The position numbers and the translations under genes are program-made. Shown piece after piece: positions 1-11,200 of a DNA stretch of 64,000 bases. How positions within the stretch are numbered: the stretch's first letter is position 1; each line of letters starts with the position of its first letter. This stretch comes from Sarocladium kiliense (Eukaryota > Ascomycota > Sordariomycetes > Hypocreales > Sarocladiaceae), in the NCBI GenBank assembly GCA_030734395.1, contig JAUZTG010000017.1, positions 372,001 to 436,000 of the forward strand, read 5' to 3'. The notes beneath the pieces were generated by a model that did no database searches, had not been told where the DNA came from, and saw nothing but the letters and a program-made list of their open reading frames with translations.

Positions 1-3000
1 TGGAAAGGTCGGGATCTTGTCCACCGCCATATGTGAAGGGAACATCCTTGTAGATGATCTCCGACACAGCGTCGAACATGCCACGAGCCATCCTGAGCTG
101 CGTCTTGAGGCGGTACACCGGGACGCCTTTGATGCTGCAGGTACAGCTGGGCTGAGATCTTGCCCTCGTCAGCGAAGCGGTTCAGCTTGCTGCCGTTCTT
201 GTCCTGCTGGTACGTTGTCATTACCGCAGGGGGGAGCTGCTTCGGATCGCCAGCAAGCAGTAACGGCATGAGGCAGTTGCCCCAGATGGTATACAAGTCA
301 GCCTTGCTTGTATTGGCGGCTTCATCGATCGCCATAGCCTGAGCATGCTCAAACTTCCATTCCCGGTACTCCTCGACGTTGTCCGAAGCTGCTGGAGTGA
401 CACAGAGTATGTCGGCGTGCTCCCAGAGCTTGCGAAACTGGCCAAGGAGGTTGTTCTGCGACACCTTGTCAGCAGCAGGCTTGGCCATGTAGTCTTCCCA
501 TGGCATCTGGCCACGAATGACTGCGCGAAGGTTCTGCCACTTCGGAGCAGTCTGGTCATCAAGCCAGCTCCTCAGATCAAATAAGATCTGAGGGTCCTCA
601 CGCCCAACATTTCGGCCTGCCAAAGGAGAACCCCAAGCTGCGAGAAGGAACTGAGCTGTCGACAGCTCAAGCTCCCAAGGCGAACCAATCGACCACTTGC
701 CATTGCCAGCAGCACGATTTGGCTGGTGGCGGATCTGCCCACCCCAGTTCAGGAGGTTCAAGAACGCCTTGAGCTCTTGCTTCGGCTTATAGCCGCGAAT
801 AATCAACTTTCGCCGAAGTCGCGCCAGATCAGCTAGCTTGAGCCCGGTGTTGCAGAGTCGGACAGCCTCCTGCTCGAGCTCGTCCAGCTTCTTGGCGAAG
901 TTGCTCACAGCCTTGTTCGACGGACCAGACGCGAGAACTTTGCCCTCCTTCTCATTCATGCAGAGGGTCGCCACAGACAGCAAGAACGTCTTGCCAAAGC
1001 CGGGACCAGCCGTCAAGATACCAATCCCCAGTGGGCGATGACTGAGGTATTGCTCGACACGGAACTGGTCCTCAAGAGGCACCCGGTTGATGTGAGCCCG
1101 GAGGTACTTGGCATCAATGCCGGTGATCCAGTCGGTGAATCGTAGTTTGCCCACGATAAACTTCTTGACTGGAGCCTTCTCAGTGACCAGCGGCTCGTAC
1201 TCCGGCATCACCTCTTCGCTGACCACGCCGTCACTACGGACAGCCTCGTCATTGGCCGACTCGGGGTCCTTCATCTCCGCATCCGGCTCCGGCTCCGGCT
1301 CCGTGTCTTTGCCTTCGGGGGTTGCGTGAGGCGACAACACAACCCGTGCAGGAGGCGCAGCGCTGTCCAGCGCCGCGATATCCTGCACAAACCCAGAGCC
1401 GCACAAGAGACGCATTTGGATGCCCTGTCGCTCTTTCACGGAGTAGCCGGTCAGAGACGACTCGAAGAGCTCCTTCGGCCGGTGCTCGAACTTGCGAGAC
1501 AGCGCATTCGCGCTGGTCGCCGGGACGTGGGGCATCAGGCGTTTGATTGCCTTGACTTGCCTCCTTGTGTCGCGCAACATGTCGTTGTCGAAGCGAAGTG
1601 CTACGCGATTCTATGGCTCGCACTTGCTTGGATCTCCGAATGCTGTACGAGCCATGTCATGGCTCGCATACTTCCTCCAGGCAAAGTCTGGATTGCCCTT
1701 CTTGTCCTTGGGTATCCGAACAAGAAGAACAAGCTCATCGCTTGTCACTTGGTGGTTCGCAAGCTCATCAATCCTTTCAGGGTGATTGATGATTTTGCAA
1801 TCCCATTCGCCTGAATGCTCCTTGTCGTCCCAGAGCGTGTAGACAAGCAGCTTGAACGGCGAGTCAGGGACCCTCGTCAGCTGATTCCAGGCCTGCTCGT
1901 AGACCTCAGGCAGCTTCTGGGGCATGTGGACGATGACATAGCGCTCATTGTCCCGGGGCACCTCGATACCTTCAGCCATGTAAGCGTAGATGACTGAGCT
2001 CTCAATGGCTTGAGCATCCTCATACTGCCACATGACATCCTGGAGACAGGATTGAGCGACACACATCAAGTGCTCGGTGATGCTGCCGAAGGAGAAGCGA
2101 GGTACGAACTCCTTGCCTCTGTTGCCTCGGATCAGAGCTTGGATACTTTCAAGCTCCTGCTGGCTCTTCCAGGTGAATGAGTGTCCATACGGATACTCCA
2201 GGGGCTGAGGAAGCCTCTCAGGATTCAGGTCATTCCTGACACGGTTGATATCCTGGGGAACCAACAGCATGAATTCTCGATGACTGAGAAGCTCCAGCAC
2301 AGTCATCCCATTCGGCAGAGCCATGTTCTCTGCCACCCAGCCATCGAGCAATGGACTGTCGGCGTTCTTGAAGGGCAGTCCATAGCCCTTGATCGCTCCG
2401 GAGTCTTCATTCAGCAGCGTGAGCTGAACCATCGTCCAAGCCTTGAACGAACCTGCCAAGCTAGGAAAGCCTGTCTTGACAGTGTCCGTGACATCCATGA
2501 TGCCGATGTCCACGGATCCCTCTGCCCGACTCAGCTCGAGACAGATGCAATGCGAGTCCGATAGTTGGACATCCTGTGCCGCCGCGTTCCAGGAGTACAC
2601 GACTCCAAACCCACTGGCCTCATTGCTGGTCTGATCTTTTCCCCGAGGAAATAGTAGCCGCAGCTCAATATGAGGGTTGCTCATGTCGTTCCCAACAAAG
2701 ATCAGCTCACATCCAATGAGATCAGGCTGACCAAGCTTCGCGCTTGCTGCCAGGACTTTAGAGTCGTCGCCTGGATACAGCAAGGCGCACGGGAACCGAA
2801 CGAACTTGTCGCGTGTCGACAGAGACTTTTCGCGCGGCTGAGGCTGCTCATCTTTCTCTTGTTCGTCCCTGGCCGCCTTATCCTTGGCTGGCTCAGCCCG
2901 TTGCTTCCCCTTCCCCTTCGACTTCCCTTTCCCCCGAGCCTGTCTCTTTGCGGGCGGCGCCTCTGGATCGTCCGCTGCAGGACGAACGGGCAGCACTACT

Positions 3001-3104
3001 GTCGCCCCTTGCGCCGGCACTCCAGATGGCGGACCTCGTGCCCCTGCGTCGCCCGGTGGCGCGGTATCCTTCGCCGCGGGCATGTCCGATTGCGAAGCCG
3101 ACAT
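1..3104 (-). pseudogene. Upf1-like SF1 helicase, 3' end outside window, probably decayed
   Basis: A superfamily 1 (UvrD/AAA_12, Upf1-like) nucleic-acid helicase by motifs read on the minus strand. Walker A GPGFGKT lies near 980-1000, the DEAA motif II near 325, and GDPKQLPP (motif III region) near 235. The N-terminal part (3104 to 1614) has a Lys/Gly-rich basic stretch and then a domain I do not recognise. I chose the ATG at 3104 (MSASQSDM) over the longer ORF start at 3263, whose extra residues look like leader. Two defects are visible. An in-frame TAG at 1611-1613 falls where the same frame stays open on both sides. Near 130-150 the conserved reading moves by one base, from GKISAQLYLQ to IKGVPVYRLKTQLRMARG. 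A 48-nt intron with weak sites could remove the TAG, but no intron can explain the second shift. The end of the gene is outside the window. Confidence 0.7.
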
Positions 3105-3187
3105 GACTTCGAACAAGACGAAATGGCCCTGTGCAGGTGCTTCAACAAACTCCCTTCGACGAACTTTGTTGAAAAACAACAAAAGAA

Positions 3188-3302
3188 ATGCCAACCCTCG
3201 CAATGAGGAGCCGACAGGTGTCTTGGGAGAGTTGTTGCCGCAATGCAACGAGACCCGAACCACTCAACCACCAGAATGATGCCAACCCTCGCGATGAGGA
3301 GC
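3188..3302. repeat. 24-bp imperfect direct repeat pair
   Basis: The core ATGCCAACCCTCGC, then A or G, then ATGAGGAGC occurs at 3188-3211 and again at 3279-3302, with one A/G difference. Both copies lie in the leader of the helicase gene. No function is known; they could be a local duplication or paired protein-binding sites. Confidence 0.6.
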
Positions 3303-3868
3303 TGGCGCGTCCCAAAAGAGAGACGGAGAGATGAAAGATTGTAGAAAAGAACGACAGACGAAACTGTCGTGACGACGAGGTAAGCAGAATCGAGGCAGGA
3401 AGAGATGCGAGCGCACACTTCACGATCTGGACGATGCTTGAGTTGAAAGAAGAGGAAGGGGGAAAAAAGAAAAGAGAAAAGAAGATCTTGATCATGGTTT
3501 CGAACATTGTTCCATGAGGGTGGATCCCATGAATCAAGCTTCGTACATGTGCAGGTGTTGTATTCTTGCAACTGTTGACGGCTGCTCAGCACTTACACCA
3601 GCCCCCTTACTCGCCACGCCTGGACAGCGCATGCATGCTGCATAGATTGAAAATATCCCGCTATACTTGCCTTGTGCTTATAACATAAGTCGTGACATAA
3701 ATCCATACAGTAGGTAACAAAGTAGCTCTATTTTGTAGCTCAAAAGAACAACTAATCTTAAATGCTTAGCTTCCATAAGAACAGAGTATCATGCAAACTC
3801 TCAGCCTCTGAAGACGTTTTTATTACTCACTAATAGCTATTATTCCTGCTTTCGTGACTCAACGACAT

Positions 3869-3918
3869 TCAGCATGTTCCCAATGGTGGTGCACTCTTCC
3901 CCAAGGTGTTCTCGACAT
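3869..3918 (-). repeat. Displaced copy of the AA11 gene 3' end
   Basis: Positions 3869-3918 match 7311-7360, the last 16 codons plus stop of the AA11 gene, at 48 of 50 positions and in the same orientation. The two differences are C to T (3887) and G to A (3903) on the plus strand, both transitions of the type left by repeat-induced point mutation. No further AA11 sequence adjoins it. Confidence 0.8.
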
Positions 3919-4547
3919 GCTGCGGTCGCCCGTCCTTGATCTCATCCTACTTCCTACCTATTCGACTGATCTTACCCAACTCCTTTTCTCTCATTCTTCG
4001 TAAATCTCTGCGACCAGGTCACTTACTACTACTTAATTCCTACATCCTCATACAACTCGTAGATAGCCTAGTAATAATGTCTAGAAAGAAGAGCGCGCAA
4101 GACTTCTTTTGCAAAGACGAGAGAAAGGCTTTAGCTAATGCACTAAAGGCATTAATCATTTTATCGCTATAAGCAGGTCGATAATAAAACCTTACAATCA
4201 AATAACCATATGATTAGTCTCTAGAATCAGTAGGTTTCCCTATAGGCGACTTAATACACGCAGTGGCTATACTAATCCGTTGTACTAGGATGTAATGCTG
4301 GAGATGGGCTGAAAGATGAAGCTGAAAAAGGAAAAGCGGAAGGAGGCTGAGCATGTTCTCGGCCTTAGATGACTATTGGAGTTTGACCTATCATAAGGCT
4401 TCGTAGGATTTCGACTGCATAAGCAAGGAAGCCACTCCAAACTAAAGTTCCACTCAGGCATCTCTTTTTTTTTGTATGTAATTAATTGGAATCCTCTCTA
4501 TTAAATACCATTCTAACCAGTCATCCTTCTTCTTTAGAATCCCAACC

Positions 4548-5602
4548 ATGGCTTCAGATTTATATCCCCACCGTGGCTTCCTGCTGGACACAGGCAGAAA
4601 GTTTTTCCCTGTTAAGGCCATCCTTCACCTGCTAACCTTGCTCCACCAATACAACTTCAACGTCTTCCATTGGCATATATACGATGCAGAGAGCTTCCCG
4701 TTGTTGTGGCCTGCTGATGGCGGTCTGACTAACGCAAGCATCAAGTTCAGCGATACTCACACATACTACACACCCAGTGATATTAAGAACGTGGTATCTT
4801 ATGCGAAGAACCTGGGCATTCTTGTGTATCCAGAGACAGACATGCCTGGTCATAGTGATATCTGGTACGTTACATCCCTTTAGAATTTCCCGACATATTC
4901 TGACGGTATTCTACAAGGGGTTATTGGGACAAGGATTTGGTTGTTGGCAAAACTGACTTGAAAAATCCGGATGCCCAACTAGACATCAGGGAGAATAATC
5001 AGCAAGTATACGATAATATACGAGGCTTGGTCTCCACGGTTGACAGGTATTTCGGATCTTCCATGCACCACTTTGGCGGCGACGAAGTTGCATATATGTG
5101 GAACACCACAGACGACAACAAACTATTCAACAACTTTCTCAATTGGCTCAAGACTCTGGAACCAACCAAATCAGTCATCATATGGGACGACCCCCTGACA
5201 GATCCGGAGAAGAATATCCAACTTGACAAAGACTGGATCATTCAAACCTGGCACACGGGCACTACCTCGAAGATGCTTAACAAGGGCCATCGGGTTATTG
5301 TTTCAGAGGCGGATGCTTTCTATATTGGAAACGCAGACTACGACACAGTGTCTTCATTCAAGTTCCCTAAGAATCCGAATGTCATGGGATTTGAGCTTGC
5401 CTGGTTCACTTCGCAGGATGATGATCCGAAGGACTTGGATCAAAGTTGGATTATAGAACCTCTTAAAGCCGCATCTAAAATTCGAAGGAACTTTCCCCAC
5501 AGCGACCCAGGGCGTGTGCCTGGGGCTGGGAACGGGGCTGCATCCCCAGCAGCCTGGCACATAGTATTGTGCACCGTGTTAGCAACTGTGCAAGGAGCCT
5601 AG
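4548..5602 (+). CDS. GH20 beta-N-acetylhexosaminidase, shortened
   Basis: Two exons, 4548-4864 and 4918-5602, joined over a 53-nt intron (donor GTACGT, acceptor CAAG). The join restores GHSDIW-GYWDKDLVVG and gives 333 aa. The GH20 catalytic domain is clear: HRGFLLDTGR near the start, FHWHIYDAESFPL, and the catalytic Asp-Glu pair in HFGGDEV. These enzymes release terminal N-acetylglucosamine from chitin oligomers and glycans. Full-length fungal enzymes are about 600 aa, with a signal peptide and an N-terminal beta/alpha domain. Both are missing here, since the ATG lies directly before the catalytic domain. The last 35 or so residues (after KIRRNF) are Pro/Gly/Ala-rich and unlike the family, as if new DNA had joined the gene near 5490. 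It may be a truncated copy, or upstream exons may be unrecognised. The AT-rich setting favours truncation. Confidence 0.65.
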
Positions 5603-5903
5603 GCAGGGGCCTGAAATAATGCCAAGCACTCAGCTCAGGCTTTGATCATTTTGGCTCACCTATGTGCTCAGGTCAAAGCAGCGGCAGCTCAGGCTTTGCG
5701 CTAAAAACGGATTTGCAAGGCACGAATTGTCGAGGGTGACTATTAGGGAAATTACAATAATACAGTAGGACTTGTATCTTTTCTTAGGCGCAACTAGCCG
5801 TAGTGATATCTGAGTAGTGAGTGCAACCTGCTCTTGAGAGAAGGAAGTGCCCTACAGTATTTCGCATACAGGAGGGGCAGTCGCTTCTAAGATCGCTCAG
5901 GCA

Positions 5904-6704
5904 ATGTACTGCTACTTGATGTATATACCCCGCACGAAGAAGCTCTACGCACTTCGTAGGCTTCAGAACGGACACTTCTGTCTACGGTCTGTTCCCCTTT
6001 CGGTAGTATTCTTCTACCCTGAATGCCTGGATCTCATCAATGATGGGGCCACCAAGAAGGCAATCAAGCATGGAATTTTGACTGCAATCTGTACTAAAGC
6101 AGCAGACGTTGCCCAGCTTGAGAACCCAGTGCAAGCTGTGGAGGTACCGGTCACTGAGGCCATCAAGGGTGTTTTGACAAACAACCCTCTCGAGGTCAGC
6201 ACTACTTTATGTCTAGTACGAATTGAAGTTAACTATCCTTTACAGACTACTGCGCTGGAGACAAAGGTCAATGAAGTCTCCCTTCGAGCCGAAATCTGTC
6301 TACAATCGAAAAGAGACAAAGACTGCCAAGCACTGCTCGATCTGACTCGGAGTCTCGCCGGTGACGCTTCTTTCGGTCCTTTGACAAGCGATTCTCCAAT
6401 AATGTCGTTCTTCAACTGGACAAAGGCATTTGAGGAAGACGATGCATGTGCCCTTGCCAGCGAACTTCAATCCACACATTCATACATGGTTATGGATTAT
6501 GCCAAGATCCAGCTCGTTCACAAGTTCCTCAGGGAACCAGTTTCTGGTGAGGCAATGCAACAAGATGGAAGCGATGAGGAGACAGTAGTAGAGCTTGTTA
6601 GACACAGCTTGCCTACTGTTGCCCTCGCGTTCTTCTTGAAGGAATGTCACGATGCGCTTCCTGTGCAGAACCCTGCGCCTGAACTAGTCCGAAGGGGGAA
6701 TTGA
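5904..6704 (+). CDS. Hypothetical protein, unrecognised
   Basis: An ORF with no family that I recognise. It stays open from 5847 (a GTG) to a TGA at 6702-6704; the first in-frame ATG is 5904. A 51-nt segment at 6195-6245 has intron-like ends (GTCAGC...TTTACAG) and is a multiple of three, so the frame is open with or without it. The C-terminal half reads like real protein: Glu/Asp-rich helices, few low-complexity runs. The N-terminal part is less convincing and may be non-coding. It lies between the hexosaminidase and a minisatellite in the AT-rich island, so it could also be a relic. Confidence 0.35.
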   Translation: MYCYLMYIPRTKKLYALRRLQNGHFCLRSVPLSVVFFYPECLDLINDGATKKAIKHGILTAICTKAADVAQLENPVQAVEVPVTEAIKGVLTNNPLEVSTTLCLVRIEVNYPLQTTALETKVNEVSLRAEICLQSKRDKDCQALLDLTRSLAGDASFGPLTSDSPIMSFFNWTKAFEEDDACALASELQSTHSYMVMDYAKIQLVHKFLREPVSGEAMQQDGSDEETVVELVRHSLPTVALAFFLKECHDALPVQNPAPELVRRGN

Positions 6705-7310
6705 CTGTGCGCTGGGATCGGCGAAGAAACTATGTCGTATTGCGTGCCGCAACAGCTACCCCCTTGATCCCTATCAACTCAGAGTCCAACTTCGTGGACT
6801 CGGATCATGCCAGGGCCGTGGACGCGCTCTTCGTTTATCACGATCCGGGGGTACTAGTCCTATTATTTCATCTACTATTCTACTTGTTATCGTGCTTGCT
6901 ATTTTAGTTGTTATTTTAGTTGTTATTTTAGTTGTTATTTTAGTTGTTATTTTAGTTGTTATTTCAGTTGCTATTTTAGTGAGTATTTTAGTTATTATTC
7001 TAGTTGCTATTTTAGTTGTTATTTTAGTTGTTATTTCAGTTGCTATTTTAGTGAGTATTTTAGTTATTATTCTAGTTGCTATTTTAGTTATCTTACTTAC
7101 TATCTTACTTGCTATTTTAGTCACTATTTTAGTTGCTATTTTAGTTGCTATTGTAGTTAGCAACTTGCTTTCTTATATTGCTCGGTGAAAGGATGAAGAC
7201 ACGTCTCAAGTCGGAGACCCAGTTACAATGGCCATATGTCATCTCTCAAATTCTCAAGATGTCATTATGACTACTCGACCTGAGCTACGATTTGATCCTT
7301 ACTGCCAGCT
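6705..7310. other. Intergenic stretch filled by a 12-bp minisatellite
   Basis: Between the unrecognised ORF and the AA11 stop codon. Apart from the tandem array I see no gene. ORFs on both strands here (98 and 129 codons) are by-products of a 12-bp unit that lacks stops in several frames. Confidence 0.7.
6857..7160 (+). repeat. 12-bp minisatellite with 72-bp higher-order unit
   Basis: About 25 tandem copies of a 12-bp unit, consensus AGTTGYTATTTT, with variants AGTGAGTATTTT, AGTTATTATTCT and ACTTACTATCTT. Six units form a 72-bp higher-order repeat: the block starting at 6961 recurs at 7033 and is identical over nearly the whole period. This points to recent duplication inside an older array. 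The unit is four codons long, so the array is open in several frames on both strands. Confidence 0.9.
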
Positions 7311-7952
7311 TCAGCATGTTCCCAATGGCGGTGCACTCTTCCCCGAGGTGTTCTCGACATCAGGGCCAGGATTAGGAAAGGCTACATCAAACCCTTCAGC
7401 AGTCGAGCACCCATTCCCAACATTCGCAACAAACATGTTCGGCCTCCCTCCCAATGGCGCTCCATTCCCGCCTCCAATCGTCACATGAGCACAGTTCATG
7501 TACAACTCTCGGTTGCCCATCATGTTGTACCAAGACCAGGCAAAGATTACCTCTCCGGCGGGCGCGTCCCATGGCACTGTAAAAGTCCAGTCTGAGTGAA
7601 GGGGACAATTCCCAATCCAACTTTTCAGAACGATAAAATTCTGGCCGCGGTCGTAAGAGATTGAGGCTTGACAGCTGCCGCCGCCGTGGAGAGCCGAGCC
7701 GGAGAGGCTGAGCGTATGCGTCTCGCCAGGTTGCCAGGTCGCGACAGATGCGCCTTGAGGTGTATCGAATAGGTTATGGTACCCTTTGCAGGGAAAGTTT
7801 GAGCCGGCATGGTTGAGCGGATTGGTCATGTCGTAGTCGATCTCGGTGGTGAACGGATTGCTTCGAGAGCGAAAGGGCGGCGGGTTCGTCATCTCCATGT
7901 GCCCAACGGCGAGCCCGCAGAGGGCGAGAACAGATACCAGCTTCATCTTCAA
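7311..7952 (-). CDS. AA11-type lytic polysaccharide monooxygenase
   Basis: A single-exon secreted protein of 213 aa. Residues 1-17 are a signal peptide ending VG, and cleavage would expose His18 (HMEMTNPPPF). An N-terminal histidine is the copper ligand that defines these enzymes. The second ligand is His89 in ALHGGGSCQASISY, and Tyr151 in NRELYMNCAHVTI fits the axial tyrosine. AA11 enzymes are copper monooxygenases that cleave crystalline chitin oxidatively. Cysteines are spaced as expected for a disulfide-stabilised core. The chitin-related hexosaminidase lies 1.7 kb away on the other strand, which may be chance. The last 16 codons exist in a second copy at 3869-3918. A related non-catalytic AA11-like protein is the main alternative. 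Confidence 0.85.
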   Translation of the reverse strand: MKMKLVSVLALCGLAVGHMEMTNPPPFRSRSNPFTTEIDYDMTNPLNHAGSNFPCKGYHNLFDTPQGASVATWQPGETHTLSLSGSALHGGGSCQASISYDRGQNFIVLKSWIGNCPLHSDWTFTVPWDAPAGEVIFAWSWYNMMGNRELYMNCAHVTIGGGNGAPLGGRPNMFVANVGNGCSTAEGFDVAFPNPGPDVENTSGKSAPPLGTC

Positions 7953-8244
7953 AACAGTGAAGACAGTTGGGAAATAGGAAATTCACGGGCGGGAGAAGTG
8001 CATTTTGAGGAAGAAGCTGGCGCGGCTTGATTCAATGCTACGCGCCGGTGAATCGGGCGGCGCTTGTCACGTTTGATTCAAATCTTTCGGCTTTTCGTTT
8101 CGCTTGATCACACCTCTTCCCGCTTCGCAATGGTGGATTCGGCGATACTCAAAAGCGTTTGCTCGCGGCAAGCCAACTATACATTTGCAGCTCTAACCCG
8201 ACCTCGAACGCCGACCAAACCCTTGACGCCATATTGTACATCGC

Positions 8245-11200
8245 TCAATCCGCCATGGTCTCATCACCATCTTCAACCATGGTTTCGTCTTCCTCCATCC
8301 CAGTGTGCACCTGGACCTCTACCTCATCGGCCTCTTCCTCATCATCTTCTTCCGCCTCATCATGCTCACCTTCATCATCCTCTTCCTCTTCCTCCGCCTC
8401 GTCACCAAGCTCCACGGTATCCTCTTCATCATGTCCCTCCTCGGCCTCCTCACCCTCGCTATCTGCCTCCTCTCCACTCTCCTCCCCAAGAAGCTCGGGG
8501 AACATAGAGTCGAGATGCTGTTCCCCGTCTGAATCTGGGACGTCGGACAGATCGCTTTCATCAGGCGATCCTTCAAGGATGCGGTGCTCTTCCTCAGCCT
8601 CCTCGACCTCCTCGTCTTCCTCCTCCTCCTCGTCCTTCTCTTCGCCGTCTTCCTCTTCCGCTTCTCTCATCTCAACATCACGCTCCTCTGCAGCCTCCCG
8701 CCTGATCTGCCCATCAGGCCCATCGTCATCACTGTCGCCGTCACTTGCTCGTGCGGCAGGAGTCTGACTGCCTCGTTTGCTGGATACACTGCCGACTCTG
8801 CTCTTTGTGGTGGCCGACTTCGGAGGTTCCATGGACTTTGACACGGCAAGCTCTGCTTTGCGCAGGATATCGGGCCGGCGGACACCAGGTACGCGTCTTG
8901 CTCGGGGTGCTGCTTCGGGCTTGTCGACCTCCATTGGCGTGGCGGAGCCTGGCACACTTTCGTCCCCATTTGGAGGGTTCAAGAGGCTATTTAGCGAAGT
9001 GACGGGTTTATTCTCCTTGGCTGTCTCAGCCTGGGAAGCTGCGTCTGCTTCGAGCTTCGCGGCCAATTCCTTTGCGGCGTTCCTGTCTTCGATGATCTTG
9101 GCAGGTGCTTGGCCTGGCAAAGTATTGGCGATCTCCGCAAACAGCTTGGAGTAACAGTCATTGGTAAAATCATCGAATGCCTGTGACTTCATGAGACCAC
9201 CATTTAGCTTCTTCAGCTCAATGGCTTCCTTCAAGCAAGCAAACGCAGCGGTGTGCGGTCCCTCGGTAGCGGCCCAGTCTGCAATTCTATCAGACAGAAT
9301 CTCAAACTCCTCGTGCGACATCGACTTGAACACTTCGTCGTTGCTCGGAATATTGTGATGAGCACGAAGGAGCTTGATATACGTGTTACAGCATTGCTCC
9401 CACAGATCAGTAAAGTGGTAAAAGTCGGCTCCCTTCTTCCGCAAGCGTCGAAGCAGAGCCTCGAGGTTCACCCTGTCGTCCATGATCTCGAGGAGCTTCG
9501 TCATGAACAGGGTGTACTGACTCGTGTAGACGTGGTGTCTACCGGGGCGTTCGGCGTCACACTTCCAGACGTTCATCACCATCGTCTTCGTGAACATGCT
9601 CTCCCGCAATATTCCAAATGCCGTCTTTGCGCCCTGCAATCTGTCTTCACCTTCACTCTTGAAGAGCGTCGTGGCGTGCCGCGCAATGATACGATGTTGC
9701 CAGTTAGACTTATCCTTCTCCCGTAGTTTGGAAAAGTTTTGGACAATGTATTCTTCCCACCCATCAGGTTCATTGAGCTTCGTGAGCTCTTCGTCAGTAG
9801 CCTTGACACCGAGGGGCTGCTTGGAAAGTATCGCTCCTGCTTCTGAGCCTGTGATGTCTTTCCGCATAACCATCTTGTGCAATACAGACGCAATCTTGTA
9901 ATGTGGCTCCATTATTGGGTCGCTGCTTCGCGATCTCCGGGCACGATGTGCAGTCTCTACAGCCGTCTGCAGAATATCAATGACCTTCTGCGCTGAGACG
10001 AGCGTGCGCTGGTCTTTGGCATCGAGGTCATTCACTGAAGTCTGATGCATTTTCCAGTAGCACTTGGCGAGCATGTAGGGGTTTCTGTAAGTTTGTCAGC
10101 CACTGCAAAGCCTCCTTCATCGAGCAACTTACTTCCAGCTGGTTGGGTTTCGCTTCATCGCCATCCTGAAGAGTCTTGCAGCAAACTTCCATACTTTGTA
10201 AGTAGTCATTTGCTCATGAATGGGGCGCTTGAATGTTCCTGACAGCGACATGTCGATTCCAAACCGGGCCTGGTCCGGATGCTGAAACGGATCCATCTTG
10301 AAAGGCTCTCGACTCGACGAGTACAATCTCATACCAAACTTGTAATACAGATCATGGAGCGGATCGCCATCGTGTGTATCGATATCTTTGTCTCGCGAAT
10401 GCGATAATGCCAGCGTGTAACAGTGAATCGCACTACGCTGGAACTTGATCAGATCCTCGCGATCTTTGTTGATCTTGTCCGCCGTCCACAGGACTGCTTC
10501 GTCCAGTTCATAATCGAAACACTCCGCAAGTCGGAACCAGGCATCCCAGCGTTCTGGTGTGAACTGCAGCTGGAGCCGGAGAAAAGTCGCCCCAATGCGC
10601 AGATCGTCAGTAGCACCAGGAGTCTGGCGTCGATTGAGGTCAACCCCTGCAAAGCGCGTCAAAGCGATCATTCCAAGTAGGAAGAACCAGCCATGATTCG
10701 CCAGCGCAGTCTCTGGAGTATTGACCGTCACGCTGTCGAGCAGGACCTCGCCCTCAAGGGCACGGTACAGCGTCAGAGGGTTGATGGGCCTCTTGGTGTA
10801 TTCGTTGTAGTTGCGCAAGTTGTGAATCATTTGCGCTGTAGACTTGGTTTGGCCAACTGTCTGCTGCATATGTTCGATCGTGTTCTTGAGCTCTGACTTG
10901 AGCAAGTCCTTCATTGGCAATCGCTTGGCCAAGGTGGTGACCTTTCCAGCCAATTGCATAGTCTGCCTCTTGTCTAGGGTCTCTGTTGGGCAGTCGTGTT
11001 CCTGCACCTCGATGAGACCCATGCCCAGCTTCAAGCCATACAGATCGTAGAGAACCTGGTCGAGGTAGTCCTCCCAGTTCTCGACCTGGTCGAATTTGAG
11101 AATCTCCAGACGCATCAGTTTCAAGAAGACTTTGTTCGACGCCTTACAGAACTTTCGCAGGCCAACAACATGATGCACAGACGCCAGGAAGTCGGCGAGC

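Larger units (their letters stand above)
3105..4547. other. AT-rich gene-free interval with repeats
   Basis: No convincing gene. From about 3600 the base composition becomes clearly AT-rich, unlike the flanking coding DNA. Two marks stand out: a 24-bp direct repeat (3188-3211 and 3279-3302) close to the helicase start, and a 50-bp copy of the AA11 gene tail at 3869-3918. The ORFs here have no recognisable domains. Confidence 0.6.

Noticed and set aside
6774..7188. Proteins encoded by the 12-bp array on both strands
   Set aside because: The frames exist only because the repeat unit lacks stops; repetitive composition and absence of promoter or start context argue against genes.
8290..8740. 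Ser-rich plus-strand ORFs of about 75-200 codons
   Set aside because: They are antisense shadows of the Glu/Asp-rich C-terminus of HIR3.
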